Shown here: positions 34,563-43,013 of the stretch, piece after piece
How positions within the stretch are numbered: the stretch's first letter is position 1
How the letters are laid out: each line of letters starts with the position of its first letter
DNA from: Paenibacillus sp. FSL R5-0623
GTDB lineage: Bacteria; Bacillota; Bacilli; Paenibacillales; Paenibacillaceae
Direction: 5' to 3'
NCBI RefSeq assembly: GCF_037974265.1
Contig: NZ_CP150233.1
Span: 1,550,001-1,614,000, forward strand
Length of the DNA: 64,000 nt
Position numbers and translations under genes: made by a program
The notes under the pieces: generated by a model
Told to the model about the DNA's origin: nothing
Databases searched by the model: none
The model's input: only the letters and a program-made list of their open reading frames with translations

Positions 34563-35429
34563 ATGAACGCGATCGAATTACGTAATGTAACCAAAACGTA
34601 TCCTTTATTTAAAGTAGATAATGTATCTCTGGATGTGAAAAAAGGATATATCACGGGACTTATTGGTCCAAATGGGGCGGGAAAGAGTACTTTGATCAAA
34701 ATGATCACGGGTCTGATCCATCCCGATAAGGGGAGCCTCAAGACATTGGGCAGTGAGATGCCCAATCAGGAAGTTGACATCAAGCAACGTCTTGGCATTG
34801 TATCCGATGAATGTTTTTACTATGAGCATCTAACGATCCGAGAGATGACACAAATGATCGCTCCTTTTTACACCAAATGGGACAATAAAGCGTTCAATGA
34901 CTACTTGGATCAGTTCGAACTGTCTCCCAAAAAAAAAATCCAGGATCTGTCCAAAGGCATGAAGATCAAGTATTCTCTCGCAGTAGCTTTGTCGCATGAA
35001 GCGGATCTGCTGATCATGGATGAACCGACATCAGGACTTGATCCTGTATTTAGGCGGGAACTGCTTGATCTGCTTGCAGATATGATACAGGACGAAACAA
35101 GGTCTATTATTTTCTCAACGCATATTACGACGGATCTGGAACGTATTGCAGACTATATTACGTTTATTCATCGAGGGAAACTGGTGTTTAACGAGGCAAA
35201 AGATGATGTGCTGGAAAGGTATACGATTGTAAAAGGGGATATGGGTCTGCTTGATTCCGACATTCGGAAACATTTCATCGGAATACGCGAGACAGCCGTT
35301 GGTTTTGAAGCATTGTCGGATCATAAGGCAGAGGCCGAACAGTTATTTGGCAGGTTAGCTCTTTTACAAAGACCTACGTTAGAAGACCTCATTTATTTTA
35401 CGGCGAAGGGAGGACGCAAATATGCTTAA
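34563..35429 (+). CDS. ABC transporter ATP-binding protein (YtrB-like)
   Basis: 288 residues. Walker A GPNGAGKSTL (about 36-45), signature LSKGMKIKYSLAVALSH and Walker B LLIMDEPTSGLDP are present, followed by a C-terminal region typical of drug or antibiotic-stress exporters. Signature has KGM rather than GGQ, normal for this subgroup. Starts six bases after the gntR stop and overlaps the permease by 8 bases. Such GntR/ABC sets often respond to cell-wall antibiotics; the substrate here is unknown. Confidence 0.92.
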   Translation: MNAIELRNVTKTYPLFKVDNVSLDVKKGYITGLIGPNGAGKSTLIKMITGLIHPDKGSLKTLGSEMPNQEVDIKQRLGIVSDECFYYEHLTIREMTQMIAPFYTKWDNKAFNDYLDQFELSPKKKIQDLSKGMKIKYSLAVALSHEADLLIMDEPTSGLDPVFRRELLDLLADMIQDETRSIIFSTHITTDLERIADYITFIHRGKLVFNEAKDDVLERYTIVKGDMGLLDSDIRKHFIGIRETAVGFEALSDHKAEAEQLFGRLALLQRPTLEDLIYFTAKGGRKYA

Positions 35430-36048
35430 CTTGCTTCGTAAAGATTTCATTGTACTAAAAAGTTCACTGTGGACGATTGGGCTATACCTGGTGGTATTTA
35501 GTCTCGCCTTTATACCTAAGAGTGAAATGTCAATGTATTTTGTAGGCATCTACACAGCCTTTGGTTCGGTCATGCTGGCAACCATGATTGATATCAAGAA
35601 TCATAATCACAATTTCCTGGTCACACTCCCCGTTAGCCGCAAACAAATTGTAAAAGCCAAGTACCTTTCTGCTATAATCTATACGTTATTCGGGGTACTC
35701 GCGTCGTTTGGGATTCACCAGCTTGTGAACCTGAATTATCCTGAACTGAACAAGCCGAATTATTCACTTAGGGATATTGTCATTGCCGTAGGCATGGTGC
35801 TTGTATTAGTTTCCATATACATGCCTCTTTTTTACGGACTTAGCAAAAAAGGTGCTGGCATCATCAATGCGATATTCATGGTTTGTATGATTATACTGGC
35901 GCAACCCGTTGCGTACCTCATGAGTATGGCCAACGAGAACGGTATGATTACCACAACAACAATGGCATTGGTTTCTGTAGGCGTTATAGGTTTGTTTTTG
36001 CTGTCCTATCTCATTACCATTCGCTTGTTTGCAAGAAAAGACCTCTAA
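35422..36048 (+). CDS. ABC-2 type transporter permease
   Basis: 208 residues with six hydrophobic helices and little else; begins MLNLLRKDFIVLKSSLWTIG, the ABC-2 opening with a charged amphipathic segment. Conserved NFLVTLPVSRKQIVKAKYL matches the ABC2_membrane_5-like families paired with YtrB-type ATPases. Overlaps the ATPase gene by 8 bases; GGGAGGACGC precedes its ATG. Confidence 0.88.
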   Translation: MLNLLRKDFIVLKSSLWTIGLYLVVFSLAFIPKSEMSMYFVGIYTAFGSVMLATMIDIKNHNHNFLVTLPVSRKQIVKAKYLSAIIYTLFGVLASFGIHQLVNLNYPELNKPNYSLRDIVIAVGMVLVLVSIYMPLFYGLSKKGAGIINAIFMVCMIILAQPVAYLMSMANENGMITTTTMALVSVGVIGLFLLSYLITIRLFARKDL

Positions 36049-36089
36049 GCACAGAGCGGGTGCAGGTAAATTATAGAACACCAAAAGTA

Positions 36090-36113
36090 AAGTCGCCATA
36101 AGGCGACTTTTTT
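36090..36113 (+). terminator. terminator of the GntR/ABC operon
   Basis: AAGTCGCC (36090-36097), loop ATAA, GGCGACTT (36102-36109), followed by TTTT. Confidence 0.9.
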
Positions 36114-36185
36114 GATGTAGCAGGGTGAGAGGGAAATTGCACTTGATATTCTTCGGAGTGACGTCAGTTCAAGGGAATCCAAACC

Positions 36186-37595
36186 TTACATTTCTTTGGC
36201 CAGCGTAATAAGTCTGCTCATCCCTTCCCGAATCTGCTGTTCATGTGCATAAGAGAAGGACAGGCGCAGCTTGTGACTGGCTGAATTATCCGAAGAATCG
36301 AATACGGTTCCGGGTACAAAAGCAACGGATTGTTCCATGCATCGGTGAAGCAGTCTTCCGGTATCCACACCCTCAGGAAGCTCTACCCAAAAGTTGAGTC
36401 CGCCCTCAGGCCGGGTCCACGTCCAGTCCGTTTCCAGCAGACATTGTTCCATTACTTCCATCCGTAGCTGGATGGCGGTCCGCAGCTTGGACAGATGTTG
36501 ATGCATACGTTCTGATTGAAAATAACGGAGAAAAAGCTTCTGGTTCAGAAGGGGCGATCCGTTATCTGTCAGTGATTTTACAGCCTGGAGTCCTGGCATG
36601 AAACGCTGACGGCATATGATGGCTGCAATCCTTAGCCCGGGTGCAACATACTTGCTGTAACTGCGGATGTACAGGGTGTGCCCAGTGGTGTCATAGGTGA
36701 AAATGGGTGCAGGAGGTTTCTCCTTAAAATAGATATCATAGGTGCTGTCGTCTTCGAGCAGAAAACATCCATACTGTTCTGCAAGTTCGGGTAACTGCTT
36801 GCGCTGTTCTACTGGAACGTTAACGCCGGTTGGATTATGAAAAGTTGGCGTCGTGTAGAATAAGCGTGGTTTCTCCGATTTCATCAGATGCTCAATCTGC
36901 TCCAGATCATAACCGTCCGAGTGAATATCCGTAAAGATCAGACGAGCACCCTGCTTGCGGAAAATCTCCATTGCCGGTCCATACGTAGGCCGTTCCATCA
37001 ACACCCGATCTCCGGGTTTGACCAGCGTCCGAGAGATGACATCAATCGCTTGCTGGGCACCCGAAGTAATGAGCACTTCGTCTGCGGAGAGATAGAAGCG
37101 TTCTTTTTTCGTTAAATGGCTTGCCAGCGCACATCGCAATTCCAGATCTCCCTGAATCGTGGAATACGTTCCGAGCAAACGGGGATATTGATCCAGCAGA
37201 TCACGCATCAGTTCTCCCCAATACCGGTTGGGCAGCAGAGAGGGATCGATTAACGATTTGGAAAATTGGTATTCTGCTTCTAGAGACTGAACCCGCGCTA
37301 GTGAATCCCAATGCAGCCAGGCAGACACAGCAGGATCATCCGCCTGATCCGTTACGGAGAATGGGGTTGCTGGACTGACATAATAGCCAGACTTATCCTT
37401 CACATACACATTCCCACGTTCTTTTAACTCCTGATAGGCTTTGAAAACGGTCAAGCGATGTACGCCGAGTAGCTCGGACAGGCTCCGTACAGATGGCAGT
37501 TTTTCATGTTCAGCCCACTCTCCCGCTTCTATTCGTACAACGAGATAATGGATTACTTGCTCATATAGTTTCAAACTGTTAACTGTCATCATCAT
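36186..37595 (-). CDS. MocR-family regulator (GntR helix-turn-helix fused to aminotransferase fold)
   Basis: 469 residues from ATG 37595. An N-terminal GntR winged helix (LPSVRSLSELLGVHRLTVFK) of about 70 residues is joined through a linker to a fold-type I aminotransferase domain that keeps the PLP lysine in SYSKYVAPGLR and FYTTPTFHNPTG. MocR proteins usually sense PLP or an amino-acid ligand and control a divergent transporter or enzyme; here the divergent gene is an EamA transporter. GTG 37607, ten bases after AGGAG, is an alternative start; ATG 37631 lies upstream of that site. Confidence 0.92.
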   Translation of the reverse strand: MMMTVNSLKLYEQVIHYLVVRIEAGEWAEHEKLPSVRSLSELLGVHRLTVFKAYQELKERGNVYVKDKSGYYVSPATPFSVTDQADDPAVSAWLHWDSLARVQSLEAEYQFSKSLIDPSLLPNRYWGELMRDLLDQYPRLLGTYSTIQGDLELRCALASHLTKKERFYLSADEVLITSGAQQAIDVISRTLVKPGDRVLMERPTYGPAMEIFRKQGARLIFTDIHSDGYDLEQIEHLMKSEKPRLFYTTPTFHNPTGVNVPVEQRKQLPELAEQYGCFLLEDDSTYDIYFKEKPPAPIFTYDTTGHTLYIRSYSKYVAPGLRIAAIICRQRFMPGLQAVKSLTDNGSPLLNQKLFLRYFQSERMHQHLSKLRTAIQLRMEVMEQCLLETDWTWTRPEGGLNFWVELPEGVDTGRLLHRCMEQSVAFVPGTVFDSSDNSASHKLRLSFSYAHEQQIREGMSRLITLAKEM

Positions 37596-37656
37596 GGTTT
37601 TGCCCACCCGGCTCACACTCCTTTTGAACACTATTGTAACAGTAAATGGGAGACAA

Positions 37657-37684
37657 CTGTTCTGTTTTGTTCATTCTGTTCTGT
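37657..37684. promoter_or_regulatory. direct repeat between MocR and EamA genes, probable MocR site
   Basis: CTGTTCTGT occurs at 37657-37665 and 37676-37684, start to start 19 bases, about two helical turns, in the 130-base divergent gap. MocR proteins commonly bind directly repeated sites in such gaps. Confidence 0.5.
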
Positions 37685-37727
37685 AGACCATGAGATATGA
37701 TGAAGAACAGACAAAGGAGTGGTTATC

Positions 37728-38666
37728 ATGGTGGGGATTGCATTTACGGTTATGTGCCTTATTTTCGGTACAACATTTCTGGCTATTAAAATTGGAGTAG
37801 AGGCAGGCATGCCGCCTTTTCTGTCAGCTGGATTGCGATTTTTAATCGCGGGAGCGCTGATGTTTGCATGGATGTGGATGAAGGGAAAAGTGAGCTGGAC
37901 GCTCCTGTTCCGCAAGGAGATGCTGCTGACGGGAGCGGGGCTGACCTTCGGTACCTTTGCCACATTATATTGGGCTGAACAGCATGTGAGCTCGGGTGTG
38001 GGTGCCATTCTGTCAGCGACAGGGCCGTTAATGATTATGTTGATGCAGACGGCGCTGTTACGGCAAAAAACATCTGCCCGTATGATTACAGGCTGCCTGA
38101 TCGGGTTCACCGGTGTGGTTCTGGTTGTGCTGCCAGGTATATCGCTTGGTGCAAGCTCTCTGTTCATGTGGGGGTGTATCGCGGTACTGGTGGGGGAAGT
38201 CTGTTATTCGGCAGGTGCATTGTACTCCAAAAAGGTTATTCATCAGTTCAAGGAGGCTAGTCCTGTAGCAATTAATGCAGTGCAGATGATGTATGGGGGA
38301 CTGCTGTTATCCCTGCTCTCGGTCGGAACGGAATCGTGGAATATGTCTGCTCTGGACTGGGTGCCTGCCGTCTCGTCGGTGATCTATCTGACTGTCATTG
38401 GCTCCATGGTGGGGCATAGTCTGTTCTATTGGATTATGTCGCGTACCAACCCGTTGTTTCCAGCAACATGGTTATACATTTCACCACCCATTGCCATAGG
38501 GCTTGGTGCTGTTGTCTACGGTGAACATGTCAGCTGGGTTACGTGGATCGGTGTGGTGCTGGTCGTTGCAGGTCTGCTGGCGATGAATGAGAAGGTGAGC
38601 AGCTGGTTGAAGGAAGGAAAACGTGCGAGGATGACAGTGCAGGCTTCCGAATCTGTTTTAAAATAG
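37728..38666 (+). CDS. EamA/DMT-family exporter
   Basis: 312 residues, ten hydrophobic helices in two EamA halves (first opens FTVMCLIFGTTFLAIKIGVEAG, second begins near residue 150 with WGCIAVLVGEVCYSAGALYS). Family members export amino acids or metabolites. ATG 37728 follows AAAGGAG; the in-frame start at 37719 overlaps that site. Divergent from the MocR regulator, its probable controller. Confidence 0.92.
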   Translation: MVGIAFTVMCLIFGTTFLAIKIGVEAGMPPFLSAGLRFLIAGALMFAWMWMKGKVSWTLLFRKEMLLTGAGLTFGTFATLYWAEQHVSSGVGAILSATGPLMIMLMQTALLRQKTSARMITGCLIGFTGVVLVVLPGISLGASSLFMWGCIAVLVGEVCYSAGALYSKKVIHQFKEASPVAINAVQMMYGGLLLSLLSVGTESWNMSALDWVPAVSSVIYLTVIGSMVGHSLFYWIMSRTNPLFPATWLYISPPIAIGLGAVVYGEHVSWVTWIGVVLVVAGLLAMNEKVSSWLKEGKRARMTVQASESVLK

Positions 38667-38845
38667 GTAGCCTTTCTCACATAACAGATCGAGTAGCGCC
38701 ATCGTTAACAATTTATGAGTCCGGGTAACTCTCAAATCCACCTTTTTATCAATCATTTTCATCTACATCATTTTATATAGTATCAACACATTGATTCTCA
38801 CATGATACGAAATTTCAAGTGTATATTGGTATTATAAGTAATTTT

Positions 38846-38873
38846 TTGATATAGATACAAGTGTAGATAAAAT
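38846..38873 (+). promoter_or_regulatory. candidate promoter of the FAD oxidoreductase gene
   Basis: TTGATA (38846-38851) and TAAAAT (38868-38873), spacer 16, each five of six consensus. Lies 22 bases before the gene start. The rest of the 38667-38845 gap is AT-rich without visible features. Confidence 0.55.
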
Positions 38874-38895
38874 ATGCTGGATTAGAGAGGATGAT

Positions 38896-40428
38896 GTGGC
38901 GATGTCCGACATGAAAAAAGCTGTGGTGATCGGGGCAGGTATTGCAGGGTTAATCACCGCAAGGATGTTATCTGATTATTATGATGAGGTATGTATCATT
39001 GAGCGAGATGAATTGCCTTCTGAGCCGGCGAATCGGCAGGGTGTGCCTCAATCCTTTCATCCACATCGTGTATTACCGCGCGGCGGACTCATTCTGGAAC
39101 ATTACTTTCCCGGATACAATGACGAATTGGTCGCGCTTGGTGCCATTCCTTCACATGAAGAGAAGTTTATGATTGCCAATCGCTACGGTAGATTAGTTAA
39201 TAAGGCGAATGCTGCTTCCTCATTCAAAATTGCATCGAGCAGCAGAGCTCTGCTGGAATGGGTACTGCGTCAGCGAGTCCAGAACATAGATCATATAAGC
39301 TTCTTAACGAGTACAGAAGTTACCGGGTTAATGGCATCAGAAGATCAGCGTTCGATTATAGGCGTGTATACCAAAGAAAGAGGCCGGGATAATCGGGAAG
39401 AAATGCTTGCAGTAGATATGGTTATTGATGCCGCGGGACGTTCTTCCAAATTGATCAGATGGCTTGAACAGATAGGGTTGTCCGTGCCTGAGCCGGAAGT
39501 GCTGAAGGTGTCGCTTGGTTACAGCACCCGCTATTATAAGATACCATCCTCTATTCAAAATGACTGGGGAACGGTGATAACAGAGTCCGATCCTGTGCAA
39601 CGGATTCGTGCAGGCATGTTGTGGCGCATTGAAAATGATATCGCAGGACTATTACTGTTCAACGCAGGAGGAGATGAATATCCTTCAACCCATCCGGAGG
39701 AGTTCCAAGAGCAAATCAAACATCTGTTTGCTTCGGATGAAATCGTAACATTGGCAGACCAGTTGGAGCCTTTTCAAGGGCCGCGGGGATACCGTATTTC
39801 CGAGTCTGTCCGTCAACATTTTGAACTGATGGAGAATTGGCCCTCCGGATTACTCGTCCTTGGCGATGCATTTTGCAGCTTCGATCCGATCCATGGCCAA
39901 GGAATGACGGTTGCTGCAATTGAAGCCGAGACCATAGGGAAATGTTTGGAAGAGCAGCGAATGCATCCTGAGCCGCAGTTTGAGCGCCAAGTGCTGCATC
40001 GTATGCAGCAGGCCATTGAACCGGCCTGGTGGCTTAGTTCGGTGGCCGATCTGCGTTGGAAAGGGGTCGAACATGTTGGGCCTTCCCGAATGAAAGGGGT
40101 TGCTTTTGCTCAGAAGTATATAAACTTGTTTACTAAGCAGGCGATGAAAAAGGCGAGTCAGGAAAATAATAAACATCTCTTTTTTACCCAGTTCCTGATG
40201 AATGCTCTAATCCTTCCTCCAAGTGAATACTTTAAAGGTGAAATCCTGAACATGATCCTGCACGACAATGGTTCCGAAGAAGAAATGGAGTTAAGAGCAG
40301 AGCTTGGTGTCCAAGATCCGGAGCTGTTCCAGCAAAGAATAGATGAGATCATTCCGTCATTTAAACTGGAATTTGATGGGCAAATCAAAAAACTGCTGGA
40401 GTCTTTCCAGCATGCCATGAGCAAGTAA
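38896..40428 (+). CDS. FAD-dependent oxidoreductase/monooxygenase-like protein
   Basis: 510 residues. N-terminal Rossmann motif VVIGAGIAGLITARML (about 10-25), central strand DMVIDAAGRSSKLIRWLEQIG, and the second FAD box LLVLGDAFCSFDPIHGQGMT (about 317-336, GD and P residues). This is the group 2 FAD monooxygenase/geranylgeranyl-reductase/halogenase fold; halogenase-specific WxWxIP is absent. Substrate unknown and no pathway genes adjoin. GTG 38896 lies five bases after AGAGAGG; ATG 38902 is the main alternative. A 59-residue membrane protein follows. Confidence 0.85.
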   Translation: MAMSDMKKAVVIGAGIAGLITARMLSDYYDEVCIIERDELPSEPANRQGVPQSFHPHRVLPRGGLILEHYFPGYNDELVALGAIPSHEEKFMIANRYGRLVNKANAASSFKIASSSRALLEWVLRQRVQNIDHISFLTSTEVTGLMASEDQRSIIGVYTKERGRDNREEMLAVDMVIDAAGRSSKLIRWLEQIGLSVPEPEVLKVSLGYSTRYYKIPSSIQNDWGTVITESDPVQRIRAGMLWRIENDIAGLLLFNAGGDEYPSTHPEEFQEQIKHLFASDEIVTLADQLEPFQGPRGYRISESVRQHFELMENWPSGLLVLGDAFCSFDPIHGQGMTVAAIEAETIGKCLEEQRMHPEPQFERQVLHRMQQAIEPAWWLSSVADLRWKGVEHVGPSRMKGVAFAQKYINLFTKQAMKKASQENNKHLFFTQFLMNALILPPSEYFKGEILNMILHDNGSEEEMELRAELGVQDPELFQQRIDEIIPSFKLEFDGQIKKLLESFQHAMSK

Positions 40429-40461
40429 GATAATAATTCGTGGTACGAAAGTAGGCAAAAT

Positions 40462-40641
40462 ATGAAACGAATAATTTTAAATTTCATAGCTAGCATTGTA
40501 ATCTCGCTCATTGTATTTTTTATTGTTTTGTTTTTTGCAGAAATCCAAGATACAAATCATGTCATCTTATCTATGGCGATTACGATTTCACTACAATTAT
40601 CCTTGATTACCGCATTGTTGCTCTCAAAACATAAAAAATAA
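40462..40641 (+). CDS. 59-residue two-helix membrane protein
   Basis: Reads MKRIILNFIASIVISLIVFF, a hydrophobic helix, then a short loop with EIQDTNH, a second helix and the tail LLLSKHKK. Positive residues at both ends suggest both termini are cytoplasmic. Starts 33 bases after the oxidoreductase stop with a modest ribosome site (GTAGG). Translation is not proven, but the balanced two-helix pattern in an AT-rich setting is unlikely by chance. Could be a small partner or anchor. Confidence 0.6.
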   Translation: MKRIILNFIASIVISLIVFFIVLFFAEIQDTNHVILSMAITISLQLSLITALLLSKHKK

Positions 40642-40690
40642 CAGAGAAATATAATCGTTTTAATAGGATAATGAACATATTTTTAAAATC

Positions 40691-40733
40691 AAAAAAACAG
40701 CCCTGCACGGCGAAATTCGCCGACTGGGCTGTT
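40691..40733 (-). terminator. terminator (mainly for the HAD gene on the minus strand)
   Basis: AACAGCCC (40696-40703) pairs with GGGCTGTT (40726-40733), with inner GGCG/CGCC. On the minus strand it is followed by TTTTTT. Confidence 0.85.
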
Positions 40734-40745
40734 CGTTGATCTTAT

Positions 40746-41549
40746 TTACTCTGCGTTCAGCACAAACTTCTCAATAACCTCTTTTACACCGTCTTCGTTA
40801 TTACTTGCCGTAATGTAGTCCGCCAGCTCTTTCAGGGCAGGGATGGCATTCCCCATGGCTACACCAAGACCAGCAACTTCGAGCATCTCATGGTCGTTCC
40901 AGGAGTCGCCGATGGCAATACACTCGCTGAGCTGGTGACCGAAATGGTCAGCCAGGAAGGTCAGGGCATGGCCCTTAGTTCCTTCGTTGTGCATGATCTC
41001 CAGGAAGTAAGGTTTGGACTTTGTGATATGCACTTGTGGTCCGAGCAATTCACGCAGGTCAACGGCAACCTTATCCAAGTAGTCTGGCTCATCAATAATA
41101 AGCAGCTTCGGTGTTTTTTGTTCGATGACTTTGATGAAATCAGATTCGATGTAATATTGGGTGCCGTTTAATTTGGCATAATCACGCAGCTTGTCGTTTT
41201 CCTCACGGGCATACAGTTTGTCGTCAATGTATGTTTGAAGGTGGAGATTGTTCTCCAGGCAGTAATCATACAATTTGCGGGAAGCTTCCTGTGGAACGTA
41301 ACGCTCATAGAGGACTTTTTCGTCCAGCAGGTTTTTCACCAATGCGCCTTGATACGTAATAATCGGAACGTTAAGTCCGGTTTGACGAGCAAGCGCTTGT
41401 GCGGAAGCATAAGCACGTCCAGTCGCCAGCGTTACAGTTACACCATGGGCAACCGCTTGTTCCAGTGCAGTCTGTGTAGCAGGGGTTACTTCCTTGTTAT
41501 CGTTGATCAGTGTGTCATCAATGTCGATTGCAATCAATTTGTAGGTCAT
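40746..41549 (-). CDS. HAD-superfamily phosphatase (Cof type)
   Basis: 267 residues. Motif I DIDDTLIND (about 8-16), motif II TLATGRAYAS, the C2B cap, motif III Lys in SEGTKGHAL-like NEGTKGHALTFL, and motif IV IGDSWNDHEML mark a Cof/YidA-type sugar-phosphate phosphatase; the usual GDxxND is present as GDSWND. Substrate not deducible. Start ATG 41549 follows GGAGAG on the minus strand. Single gene with its own terminator. Confidence 0.94.
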   Translation of the reverse strand: MTYKLIAIDIDDTLINDNKEVTPATQTALEQAVAHGVTVTLATGRAYASAQALARQTGLNVPIITYQGALVKNLLDEKVLYERYVPQEASRKLYDYCLENNLHLQTYIDDKLYAREENDKLRDYAKLNGTQYYIESDFIKVIEQKTPKLLIIDEPDYLDKVAVDLRELLGPQVHITKSKPYFLEIMHNEGTKGHALTFLADHFGHQLSECIAIGDSWNDHEMLEVAGLGVAMGNAIPALKELADYITASNNEDGVKEVIEKFVLNAE

Positions 41550-41602
41550 CTGTGTTTCTCTCCTTTTTTATCTGTATCTATATTAACGAACGAAAAAATA
41601 AG

Positions 41603-41780
41603 TTTTACACGAGGCCACTCCGAATACAGATTCATCTTTCGATCGCTGTTATCCCCGGATTTTTAATTCCATTTCCCCAAGGGGAAATCCGTTGATAAGC
41701 GTATGCTTCCGATGTAGCTTTTTTCAAAAAGCTTTAAGCGAATGCTTCGCTTCTCCCGATGAATTCTGTCTTCTCCGTAA
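41603..41780 (-). repeat. MITE-like repeat, copy C (long form)
   Basis: About 178 bases on the minus strand. Plus-strand left end TTTTACACGAG (41603-41613) is intact; the other end (CTCCGTAATCTTAGAC) is decayed. Shares CGATCGCTGTTATCCCC, GGGGAAATCC and the extra internal hairpin (GCTTTTTTCAAAAAGC) with copy B. Lies upstream of the HAD gene and downstream of lplJ. Confidence 0.82.
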
Positions 41781-41819
41781 TCTTAGACTTCGTTCTAAAA
41801 CTATACTTACATCTAAATT

Positions 41820-42824
41820 TTACTCTTCTAGAAAAACAAGGCCGATAAAGTCTTCCAGCTCAAGGTTGCCGAAGTAATGTTTTATATCCAGACCCTCAAG
41901 TGCAGTACGCACCTCGGATTCCTCATACCGCTTGCCACGCAGCATATTTTCGATATCCGCCACATCACCTACACCGAAGAAGTCGCCGAAGATTTTGATA
42001 TCTTCGATGCGTCCATCCTTGATGTTCATGCGCAGATCGATGATGCCGACAGGGAATTTGCGAGTGTGCTTCACATTGCTTTCCGGAGACAAGCCATAGT
42101 TCCAGTCCCAGTTGTTATAACGCTCAGCGGAGATTTCCTTAATTTTGTCCCAGTCCTTGTCAGTCAGCTTGTATTGCGGGACGTCTTGTGGCTCCATTCT
42201 GAAAATGTGACGTAACAGCTCATCGCGGAACTGCTCAATCGTCAGGTTGGTGTCAATCAGATCCCGTATGTTGGCGACCCGACTGCGCACGGACTTGGTG
42301 CTCTTGGATTTGAATTTCTCTGGATTGACGTTCAGGGAAGCCTGAACATGCTCCAGATTCAGATCAAACATCAATGTGCCATGACTGAACATGCGCCCAC
42401 GTGTGGAAAACTGGGCGTTGCCCGAGATTTTCTTTTCACCGACTTGCAGATCATTACGCCCGGTCAACTCGGCATTTACACCAAGTTCGTGCAGTGCTTC
42501 GACTACAGGCTGGGTGAACTTACGGAAATTGTGGAAGGATTGACCGTCATCCGCTGTAATAAAACTGAAATTCAGGTTGCCCAGATCGTGATATACCGCT
42601 CCGCCTCCCGAAAGACGACGAACCACCTGCACACCGTTATCCTGAACGTACTCGATATTAATTTCCTCAATCGTATTTTGATGCTTTCCGATGATAATCG
42701 ACGGACGGTTGATGTAGAACAGCAGATAGCTGTCATCCTCCATCGGCAGATGCTTCAGAATGTACTCCTCAATGGCAAGGTTTACAGAAGGATCTGTAAT
42801 GCCCTGGTTGTCTACAAACAGCAT
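41820..42824 (-). CDS. lplJ: lipoate-protein ligase
   Basis: 334 residues. Adenylates and attaches scavenged lipoate to lipoyl domains. The catalytic blocks are INRPSIIIGKHQNTIEEIN, VVRRLSGGGAVYHDLGNLNF and the Lys in GEKKISGNAQ, followed by the C-terminal domain. Length agrees with Bacillus LplJ (331). ATG 42824 is chosen because GGAGGA lies six bases upstream; ATG 42830 would touch it. Divergent from the cobD operon. Confidence 0.95.
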   Translation of the reverse strand: MLFVDNQGITDPSVNLAIEEYILKHLPMEDDSYLLFYINRPSIIIGKHQNTIEEINIEYVQDNGVQVVRRLSGGGAVYHDLGNLNFSFITADDGQSFHNFRKFTQPVVEALHELGVNAELTGRNDLQVGEKKISGNAQFSTRGRMFSHGTLMFDLNLEHVQASLNVNPEKFKSKSTKSVRSRVANIRDLIDTNLTIEQFRDELLRHIFRMEPQDVPQYKLTDKDWDKIKEISAERYNNWDWNYGLSPESNVKHTRKFPVGIIDLRMNIKDGRIEDIKIFGDFFGVGDVADIENMLRGKRYEESEVRTALEGLDIKHYFGNLELEDFIGLVFLEE

Positions 42825-42952
42825 GGTCATTCCTCCATTAATGTATGTGAGGGATTGCTAGTCCCTTATGTAGTGAACCTTGTATATCAAAAGGAACCGA
42901 AATTCCTCTTCTATTGTAAACGAATTATGGTTGGGACACAAAGAAAACAGGA

Positions 42953-42982
42953 TTGACCCACACCTCCCGTGCCATCCATAAT
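42953..42982 (+). promoter_or_regulatory. promoter of the cobD operon
   Basis: TTGACC (42953-42958), 18-base spacer, CATAAT (42977-42982); five of six matches in each box. About 30 bases before the cobD start. No riboswitch-like sequence precedes it. Confidence 0.6.
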
Positions 42983-43013
42983 AAAAAGGACATACAGAAA
43001 GGATGACGGAAGA

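Noticed and set aside
40691-40733. hairpin considered as another mobile repeat
   Set aside because: It lacks the TTTTACACGAG ends and has a U-run in the right place for the HAD gene; a terminator explains it.
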